This document shows, in pieces, positions 34,701 to 38,609 of a stretch of DNA of 38,609 nucleotides. The stretch covers positions 1-38,609 of IMG/VR virus record IMGVR_UViG_3300042934_000928. One strand, written 5' to 3'. Position 1 is the stretch's first letter, and each line of letters opens with the position of its first letter. Position numbers and translations under genes: made by a program. Under the pieces are notes generated by a model. The model saw only the letters and a program-made list of their open reading frames with translations, searched no databases and was not told the origin of the DNA. Origin of the DNA: a virus.

Positions 34701-35938
34701 TTCTGGATGCTGCCGGCAATATATTGGTTGGCGTTATTCGTTACCGTCTTCTCGGTTCCGCCGGAGTAAGTTTCCCAATCGGTATACCCAGAGGCGTCAT
34801 TATACTTGGCGTAATCGACCTTATGGAACTGGATGGCCTGTGAGAAGTTGGCGATCCCGAAGCTGCCGGTATCCCATTCGGTGGTCAGCTCGAACACTTT
34901 TTGCTTCGATACGCCCGGCCGGGATAGGAAGATCTCCGTCTTGTCGCCGATCGAGATGGCTTCGATCGTATTCATCTGATTCATGTTCCAGCCTGGGATA
35001 TTGGTGGCATCCGGCTGAGTGACACGATACAGCTTGTTGCCGACGACCTTGTATACCCGGAAGTGATTATGCTTCCAGCCCGTATCGTTAACATACGTTT
35101 CGTATTGGGTGGCCGTCTTATAATCTCTCGACTTGATCATGTACTGATCCCACTGGCCGCTGTCGTTGCCGGTGGAAATATTTGCTCCATCGAGATCGTC
35201 TGCCATCCTCCAAGATCCTTTGACCCGATCATGGCGTTCCCACATGGCGATATAGAAATTCGATTTGTTCTTGGCTCTGAAGATCAAGCAGGCCAAGTCA
35301 TCGTCATCACCGCCGGGATCGTCCGTGCCGACGGCCAGGATTGGATAGAAGTCAGCGCTTACCCGATAGTCCTTGTCGTTGTAGCGGACCACACCATTGG
35401 CGATCGTGCCGCTCCAATGTGTACGGTTGACCGTTTCGTAAACATAGGACCCATCATTACTGAGCTTCCATACATCCGATGCACCCGCTCCGATGTAATC
35501 GCTCTTGCCCGAGGAGAAATCAAACAGCTCCTTGGCCGAGAACTGCTCATTGGTTTCGTAGCTGATTCCCCAGCCGAGACGCCACTCCATCGTCTTCGTG
35601 CCGACGACCCCGCCGACATCGAGCCGTATTTCCCAATCCCGGTCCACCGGAAGCCTGCGCCGCTCCGTGATGTTGTACTCGAACTTCTTGCCCGGGTACG
35701 CATCGATCGTGGCCTTGTAAGGCGATTCATTGTCATCGATAAACAGGTCGCCTTTGTACTGGATCCCATACTGGAAAGGAATTTCTGGATGGATCAAGGT
35801 CTCATGCTTGCGCCGGCCCCGCATCCTAGCGGCATACTGAAACGGCATCGTCTGATCCTCGGAAGCGGGCTGCTTGACCAGCAGATCATCATTGTCGCCG
35901 ATGCCGGAATGAAAGGCGTGTTTTTTCTCCTTGCTCAA
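28697..35938 (-). CDS. Giant tail-fibre/adhesin with PA14, GATase1-like and Big_1-like domains, 2,413 aa
   Basis: Approximate domain order (counting from the GTG at 35947, three codons upstream): two short PFQY repeats near 34-65; concanavalin-like domain 150-385 (DDDDLACLIFRAKNKSNFYI); long beta region; second concanavalin/TSP-C-like domain 1320-1510 (NPSHADFTDYTFSF, GDDDMYGAIFRF); GATase1-like domain 1650-1818 (FDVLTFTPADCNANQDFLDA, KKKVIIFSHDSGYTD, FYSEAGHATY, NEMKLWINMMMKVATW), recalling DUF5057-type domains; PA14 domain 1885-1990 (SWRGYIHAPVSGYYTFHV, DDGFRLWIDNKKVID); two Big_1-like Ig domains 2215-2412. PA14 and Ig modules usually bind glycans. TTG at 35938 is preferred because AGGTGA sits five bases upstream and overlaps the GTG at 35947. 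It is the largest gene in the window and probably the main host-contact fibre. Confidence 0.82.
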   Translation of the reverse strand: MSKEKKHAFHSGIGDNDDLLVKQPASEDQTMPFQYAARMRGRRKHETLIHPEIPFQYGIQYKGDLFIDDNESPYKATIDAYPGKKFEYNITERRRLPVDRDWEIRLDVGGVVGTKTMEWRLGWGISYETNEQFSAKELFDFSSGKSDYIGAGASDVWKLSNDGSYVYETVNRTHWSGTIANGVVRYNDKDYRVSADFYPILAVGTDDPGGDDDDLACLIFRAKNKSNFYIAMWERHDRVKGSWRMADDLDGANISTGNDSGQWDQYMIKSRDYKTATQYETYVNDTGWKHNHFRVYKVVGNKLYRVTQPDATNIPGWNMNQMNTIEAISIGDKTEIFLSRPGVSKQKVFELTTEWDTGSFGIANFSQAIQFHKVDYAKYNDASGYTDWETYSGGTEKTVTNNANQYIAGSIQKELGGYLPPNYIVKAISKHVKDESTGSVSVEYAGPVKIKTNNPQNAGEIVSINSTKKGTAKITPDNTSKENGLVVIDDVTKLFVQELAKFKSDNPDLTEVRPVYTLVKPSSEDTQYAWDDNKKLTMWNATAQENVTTKEFVVTAYAYQDWVMKPLAEEFGGGTWVEYTLEIFNNSEAFNPVYDQIQWASSPTERMTTNGNDILMIKTTEWYQGTFPADILNEGTVTSKKKVYIQIPPMPEHYVEPYKKTPMPYHFEDVHYVMQKAPIGKPHVWMYWEGSPSVTTRNATQNNPMTSAPLIKTDKMEDRIVVVCDPDPRYIPWISGQYIGYGKVNGKRPYMTETKGKADLADVPADVVFLPENLTNIQGPFIEVNDARIKFVYDSNRKTITFSSEFQDQYIWYTDWFTPWKEDPTTYMAKRNARMVITEPVKVLPTDDPQYDHNVIVDRIEVTSNNPFVSTWVDQTQGDTQGLYGSYYQFPQMTEVRQQAWTVGGDYHRKLQIFNVNDEIEDTYFPGDQAAEVFLAGSVPVRGIIKAKEYRSATTIQVPGGQPELTILGSFMLGAGSEYPDLNVIAPNGESFGLSFLNDTWGTLPLTLTDRKSCSQYEFSGDQGGMEQMTFTDPIPGEWNVVIRNAGLRDAPYAVTHNLGAAQQSFGIRYVPDTGSVVVKVNDAETTQFTNTQKHIAVTAPLLLTDVVKIEYKAGGVRVGNMSMRTTFEFMENDPIVIEEVKQDGVTMPQDATNGYTVSGHTFEIHGSFIKPGDVQVVYSMGGVSNIFVLNHGVGLNKQVFLNGVPIDDTKYSISGVQLIVQKELLRLNDWIHIQSYTVTGEFDASKDNYLGEYEFSRIDSNIDFNWGASSPFVQAQSFMAMEAIPDTMKFDFNLDLEIAYPSTEAIDLSNFTNQWKVWDEDPNNKGEWHGPPEAGYPEVTDVINQGARSGWYNPSHADFTDYTFSFKVQERASGDDDMYGAIFRFNPKTLSFYSFEWDAALTSGGAGVSIYGMAVYRNICKNPEGAGIVSLQYDKVRLGHLAESWAFGASQINEIKIRVVGNSIKVTVNGNEKFNLVDDAPGALTTGAWGPLTWSQPQTFFWDFTISKFLKQTHLQDATFRHAIQKDIPRPAMDNARSIQLPIVEHPMEQEFASEIAKFLADHPQLTASDLVIDFKIERDNSTHPVYFSPNHTVRVLELTPSILKPNPAGMTTIQLGVQKFGDFNPFEKITVTQDTYENYSKYKVDDFDVLTFTPADCNANQDFLDAGMVEFVRDFNRKKKVIIFSHDSGYTDAKPLARGLLAEFGFTIDNNRPWSGMLSKIKPNVEQEWMKYPYDLAHELDVTTAHTTHVYGGQEYYMFSENPSYAWLKGVGNVFYSEAGHATYQCDGTFIQQFSDNEMKLWINMMMKVATWRNDKGRETATQNKEAQVFTEVITMPETMPEEPKWDDYRETEQEYLEPDSPTDVYVPRNPEPYIPQLTPPDDNTPEDGFAISWRGYIHAPVSGYYTFHVTVDDGFRLWIDNKKVIDAWWDNGNVEYSGSLYLEGGKSYALDANYYENGGSAAVKLEWTVPGRQREIVPTEALTPYLGYQVNAVIKEAAPLPWNPMVHAGHYYFQEREHYLYAEAIKHVKTPVDYQVLIQPRPQQGAPIIVRDNKGTSLRKVSFYDDQWNLTLENTESFSGNGYATYYLSYTDIDPATLKIKVNGKSVMPVFDQEKSCLQFSNSLEFHDIIEVRYKLLYSYLIDYNHDVAGDVARILLHTAYNPVDMQNMEIVYEAAKTTPFYRAEEIVMNPILNHNHRGFLYMTERTEETVEQIAIHVSPGTLPADGLSKANITAQVRDRHNNPIENKRVDVYRDGELIYSGFTNQAGEVYKQDIPVAPAGLISKYEAISEGKSSVALLNYYRPSVADRYHVVLKSSKPVLLAGRNDQAVITISLKDENWIGLAGKSIAVSYKDTKGITRSQAVTTNSLGDTQIALNGISEVQGLMAVQASYNMGGELASSFIYVKAIGG
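28854..28865 (+). promoter_or_regulatory. Intragenic copy of the operator core, opposite orientation
   Basis: The plus strand reads GTAATGCCTTTC, identical over 12 bp to the core at the 38.5-kb promoter. It lies near the 3' end of the giant fibre gene with no promoter elements beside it. It may be chance. Confidence 0.2.
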
Positions 35939-35965
35939 AGGAATCACCTGCTCTCTGAGAAACTA

Positions 35966-35990
35966 GCCAGCACCATGGCATGATGCTGGC
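35966..35990 (-). terminator. Terminator-like hairpin after the exported-protein gene
   Basis: In minus-strand RNA GCCAGCAUCAU and AUGGUGCUGGC form an 11-bp stem (one G-U pair) with a 3-nt loop, followed by UAGUUUCUC. The stem is strong and the U tract imperfect. It begins seven nucleotides after the gene's stop codon and precedes the giant fibre gene, so some read-through is expected. Confidence 0.6.
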
Positions 35991-35997
35991 CGGATCA

Positions 35998-36918
35998 TTA
36001 AATTCTTGGTGTTTCTTGGCCATCCTTATTTGTCCGCTGTGGCTGGCCAGATGGATTTTTCTCCGTGGATTTTCCGGGCAGCGGGTTCTCCATCTCGTTC
36101 AGCGGGATCCCGTTTTGCTTCAGCTGCAGATAGATCTTGTAAACCGTAAAGCGATGGAACGGTTTACTGTAGGAAGATAGCTCATCTTCGTCGATGCTGC
36201 TGTCATTCACGCCAACCCACGAGGCTTTCGCAAACTCGTTGACATAGTAGAGCATATTGAATCCATCTGGCTCGGAGATCTTCATTCCCTTCAGATAATC
36301 GAGGTCGGCCTGTAGCTCCTCGGCGAACATCTTGTGATAGGAGATCGCAGCGCTTTGCGTCTTCTTGCCCGCCTTATATTCCTGCAGGTTTTCCAGCAGG
36401 AGCGACTGGTAGCCACCAAGGTTGAAACCGATTGCCGCCGCCTTTTTATCCTTAAAGGAGATGGGCTTCAGGTTGCCAAAGGTACTCGGATCCTTGATCG
36501 TCTCAGGCAGCTTCACCGGCTCGCCGTTAAACAGCTTGTCGATGTCGTTTTGTTCCACGGCCGGTTTCGTTGACGTAGCCGGCTTCTCTTCCTTCCCTGC
36601 CGGAATCTCGCCCTCATATATGTGGACGGTCTTGTTGTCGCCATCATAGACCAAGTTGAGGCCCAGCAGATCCGTCAGCTCCCGAATGCTGAAATACATC
36701 CGGCCCTCATACAGAATCGGCGGCCGATCCTCAGAGACACTCTGCTCCGTGCTCTTGCCTGCTTTATCGACCAGGTAAAACTTGAATCCATCCGGGAAAA
36801 AGATCTCCGTCCATTTGCTTGCGGCTTGCTGATTGGCTGCAGCAAACGTGACGCCCGCCGTGAAAACCCCCATCATCATGACGGCAAATACCATAATCCC
36901 TAGCAATCTACGCTTCAT
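35998..36918 (-). CDS. Exported protein with copper-amine-oxidase-N-like stalk domain (moron), 306 aa
   Basis: MKRRLLGIMVFAVMMMGVFT with AGVTFAAANQ after it is a clear Sec signal peptide, probably cut near residue 27. Residues 40-102 match the CuAO_N stalk domain common in Paenibacillus secreted proteins (ILYEGRMYFSIRELTDLLGL, then DNKTVHIYE). A Lys/Pro/Thr-rich linker follows, then a helical region (about 160-270: YQSLLLENLQEYKAGKKTQS) and a polar tail. Virion proteins do not normally carry signal peptides, so this is likely a host-surface or secreted protein expressed from its own promoter, placed between two tail genes. Superinfection exclusion or lysogenic conversion would be typical moron roles, but neither is shown. 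The ATG at 36918 follows GGGAGAGAG. Confidence 0.8.
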   Translation of the reverse strand: MKRRLLGIMVFAVMMMGVFTAGVTFAAANQQAASKWTEIFFPDGFKFYLVDKAGKSTEQSVSEDRPPILYEGRMYFSIRELTDLLGLNLVYDGDNKTVHIYEGEIPAGKEEKPATSTKPAVEQNDIDKLFNGEPVKLPETIKDPSTFGNLKPISFKDKKAAAIGFNLGGYQSLLLENLQEYKAGKKTQSAAISYHKMFAEELQADLDYLKGMKISEPDGFNMLYYVNEFAKASWVGVNDSSIDEDELSSYSKPFHRFTVYKIYLQLKQNGIPLNEMENPLPGKSTEKNPSGQPQRTNKDGQETPRI

Positions 36919-36948
36919 CTTGCTCTCTCCCTATTAGTTGATGTTTCC

Positions 36949-36978
36949 ATTATAAACCAACTATAGTTGAGAGAACAA
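36949..36978 (-). promoter_or_regulatory. Moron promoter with centred palindromic operator
   Basis: TTGTTC (36978-36973) and TATAAT (36954-36949) are 18 bp apart on the minus strand. The spacer holds the perfect 12-bp palindrome CAACTATAGTTG (36958-36969) with exactly three bases on each side. A half-site-like TAGTTGATG lies again near 36935. The arrangement indicates control by a dimeric regulator different from the one for the GTGTAAYG motif. Confidence 0.65.
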
Positions 36979-36994
36979 GAGAAAACGAGAGGTA

Positions 36995-38473
36995 TCAAGA
37001 GATAGTAGAAGGTTTGGCGTCAAACATGTAGTTTTTCCAAACTTCAATGTCAGAATCCCACATATTCGGCAGATAGCCGAGTCCGGTGAGTGACGGATCG
37101 ATTGTGTCCCAGAATCCTTCATCCCAGTTGAACTTACCCCACATGATCGGAGCGACCTGGTTAATATAGGCCACCCAGTTCTCCAGCGTCGAGGTCGCTT
37201 GGCCATCCGGCTGGTACATGATGCTGTGCAGCTCCTCGTCATCCGGATCGTGGAGTTCATGCTTCTTGATGCCTTGAATAAAGCTGACGGTGTGCTTTAC
37301 CCCGCTGTTCATGCTGAATAGAATGATGGATCCGTCGGGCTGCAGGTCATACATCTGAGGAGCCAGTTTCTGGCCGTCGAGCCGCAGCGTCCGTGGATCG
37401 ATTCCTTTTCCCCTGATCCGTAGATTCTTGGTGTCGTTATTCCAGGTGAACCGCTTGATTAGATTCATCTCCCGGCTGATCGCATGCGTAAGCCCCAGGT
37501 CACTGCTGTTGGCCTGATAGCGGAAGGCATCGAGGATCCGATCCTTGTAATTAGCGTTTGTCTCCAAGTGCAGCCGCTCTACCCCGGCTAGGAGTCCAAA
37601 CTCATCAAACGGATTCCAGATGTGGTGCGGAATTGGCATGGCGGTAAATGCGGATCCGTTTACCGTGACCTCCAGCGGCTCGAAGCGGTACTGCGAATAC
37701 ATGCGCCGATTTTTCGTATCGACGACGCCGCCCGCCCCCAGCTTGTTATAGAAGAAGCTTCGGAGATCCGGGAGCAGAGGCACATCTTTACCGGCCGACC
37801 GGAATGTTGTCGTATCCCCCGGTGCGATTGACGGCAGCTCGTAGACATACACCCAATCGATAATCTTGGTGTTCAGGAGCGGGAGGAATTTCTGGGTCTT
37901 GATGTCTGTAATATCGTCTTCGGCCACTTCTAATTGCATGGCCAAAAAGTTCATAAACCGCTGACCGTTACTCTCCCTGGATTGCCGGATGAACGTCCAC
38001 AGTGGAAACTCATCCCCAACCGTTCGCTGCGTATACGACGAGTACCAGTATTCATTAAGGAATACGGCAACCGGACCTAAACGATTTGTTGCTGCTCGCA
38101 GCACATAATTCTTTTCGTCACATGTCGTATCCAGACGTATCCAGCTTAATCCGTCATACACGCAGATAACTGCATATCTAGCTTCTGTGGCAGTCAGCCG
38201 ATTCGTATATGGAATTTCAAGTGAAATATCTACAAGACTCGGCTCCACTGCGTCTGCAGCACTGAATATTTGCGATGAAATCAAGAATTGCAGATTAGTG
38301 GGTTTATGCTTTTCGTAGTTCGGATCCACAATATTGTCTATGGGGCGCTGCTGAATAAGCGGGTCTACTTTTTCCTCGCAGACGATTCTAAAATTACTGA
38401 GAACTTTAATGTCCTTGCTTTCCCAGACAAAGGGGACCGTTGCAGCATCCGAAAATGCTGATTCTAAATACAT
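36995..38473 (-). CDS. Tail/baseplate structural protein, 492 aa
   Basis: Residues about 315-350 carry ETNANYKDRILDAFRYQANS followed by SDLGLTHAISREMNL, a wording I know from phage baseplate or tail-fibre attachment proteins. The N-terminal third is beta-rich (LVDISLEIPYTNRLTATEAR, TRLGPVAVFLNE region), the middle helical (RFMNFLAMQLEVAEDDITDI) and the C-terminus contains a small beta domain (KNLRIRGKGIDPRTLRL, then SGVKHTVSFIQG). The ATG at 38473 has CGGAGTG upstream; the frame extends to 38500 but that would run into the promoter. It is the first gene of the structural operon in this window, and likely connects the fibres to the tail. Confidence 0.72.
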   Translation of the reverse strand: MYLESAFSDAATVPFVWESKDIKVLSNFRIVCEEKVDPLIQQRPIDNIVDPNYEKHKPTNLQFLISSQIFSAADAVEPSLVDISLEIPYTNRLTATEARYAVICVYDGLSWIRLDTTCDEKNYVLRAATNRLGPVAVFLNEYWYSSYTQRTVGDEFPLWTFIRQSRESNGQRFMNFLAMQLEVAEDDITDIKTQKFLPLLNTKIIDWVYVYELPSIAPGDTTTFRSAGKDVPLLPDLRSFFYNKLGAGGVVDTKNRRMYSQYRFEPLEVTVNGSAFTAMPIPHHIWNPFDEFGLLAGVERLHLETNANYKDRILDAFRYQANSSDLGLTHAISREMNLIKRFTWNNDTKNLRIRGKGIDPRTLRLDGQKLAPQMYDLQPDGSIILFSMNSGVKHTVSFIQGIKKHELHDPDDEELHSIMYQPDGQATSTLENWVAYINQVAPIMWGKFNWDEGFWDTIDPSLTGLGYLPNMWDSDIEVWKNYMFDAKPSTIS

Positions 38474-38489
38474 GGTATCACTCCGTTCC

Positions 38490-38518
38490 TTGAAAGGCAT
38501 TACACATTTATTATATCA
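38490..38518 (-). promoter_or_regulatory. Structural-operon promoter with conserved element and operator
   Basis: Extended -10 TGATATAAT (hexamer 38515-38510) without a good -35, followed by the motif GTGTAATGCCTTTC (38505-38492). The 29-bp segment is 26/29 identical to 9979-10007 ahead of the replication operon. The predicted start (about 38503) is inside the motif. Confidence 0.65.
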
Positions 38519-38535
38519 AAACTTGCACATAAAGA

Positions 38536-38568
38536 AAGAGCATTTCCACGCAAGGCAGAAATGCTCTT
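38536..38568 (-). terminator. Rho-independent terminator of the upstream unit
   Basis: AAGAGCATTTC and GAAATGCTCTT form a perfect 11-bp stem with an 11-nt loop; on the minus strand it is followed by TCTTTATG. It lies directly upstream of the structural promoter, so it ends transcription coming from beyond the right edge. Confidence 0.75.
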
Positions 38569-38582
38569 CTCAGGCGGCTCGA

Positions 38583-38608
38583 TTACGGCGTGTTATCAAT
38601 CGCCGTAA
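38583..38608 (-). other. Hairpin at the window edge
   Basis: TTACGGCG and CGCCGTAA form an 8-bp stem with a 10-nt loop. There is no U tract. It may lie just after a gene beyond the edge or be part of its 3' end; the missing sequence prevents a better call. Confidence 0.35.
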
Positions 38609-38609
38609 C

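Noticed and set aside
1-38609. tRNA genes, integrase, insertion sequences, attachment sites
   Set aside because: I looked for cloverleaf-like segments, integrase or transposase motifs and terminal repeats in the intergenic stretches and found none. The gaps are all shorter than 250 nt and are accounted for by promoters, hairpins and terminators.

Overview
The window is a contiguous piece of a large, tailed, double-stranded DNA bacteriophage genome (or a closely related phage-plasmid). Every convincing gene lies on the minus strand, genes are packed with 1-20 nt overlaps, and G+C looks slightly above half. Shine-Dalgarno sites are strong (AGGAGG, GGGGAG, AGGTGAT), GTG and TTG starts are common, and promoters are of sigma-A type. 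A secreted protein with a copper-amine-oxidase-N-like stalk domain, PA14 and Big_1 modules and a class Ib ribonucleotide reductase point to a Bacillota host. Paenibacillaceae is my best guess, from family knowledge rather than from any match I could run.

Reading in the direction of transcription (right to left). The right edge (38474-38609) holds a terminator from an upstream gene and a promoter. The structural block (38473 to 10904) follows: a 492-aa baseplate/tail protein, a 306-aa exported 'moron' with its own promoter, operator and terminator-like hairpin, two giant fibre proteins of about 2,413 and 1,811 aa, then 352-, 820-, 1,584-, 689-, 189- and 414-aa fibre/baseplate proteins rich in discoidin-, lectin- and Ig-like modules. 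A holin (10282-10887) and a small overlapping protein end the unit at a strong terminator (10042-10074).

The replication/recombination block (9907 to 1592) begins behind two promoters. It encodes a Rad52-type single-strand annealing protein with a long glutamine-rich tail, an unknown 241-aa protein, an archaeo-eukaryotic-type primase with a PriCT-like domain, and a short DnaB-type helicase preceded by a 248-nt leader. The leader carries three 10-bp tandem repeats and mutually exclusive hairpins. Eight small, mostly unrecognised proteins follow, among them two cysteine-rich proteins, a degenerate HD-domain protein and a lectin-like protein. A terminator-like hairpin then separates this block from nrdI-nrdE (class Ib ribonucleotide reductase), which runs off the left edge.

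The most unexpected signal is regulatory. A 14-bp motif, GTGTAAYGYMTTWC on the minus strand, sits at four of the six promoters I can identify (38.5 kb, 23.2 kb, 10.0 kb, 1.5 kb), and its 12-bp core occurs twice more inside coding DNA. This suggests one phage regulator acting on structural, replication and nucleotide-synthesis units. The moron promoter instead has its own perfect palindrome centred in the spacer. The longest stretch without an annotated main gene is 248 nt (6613-6860); no tRNA, CRISPR array, insertion sequence or integrase was seen.
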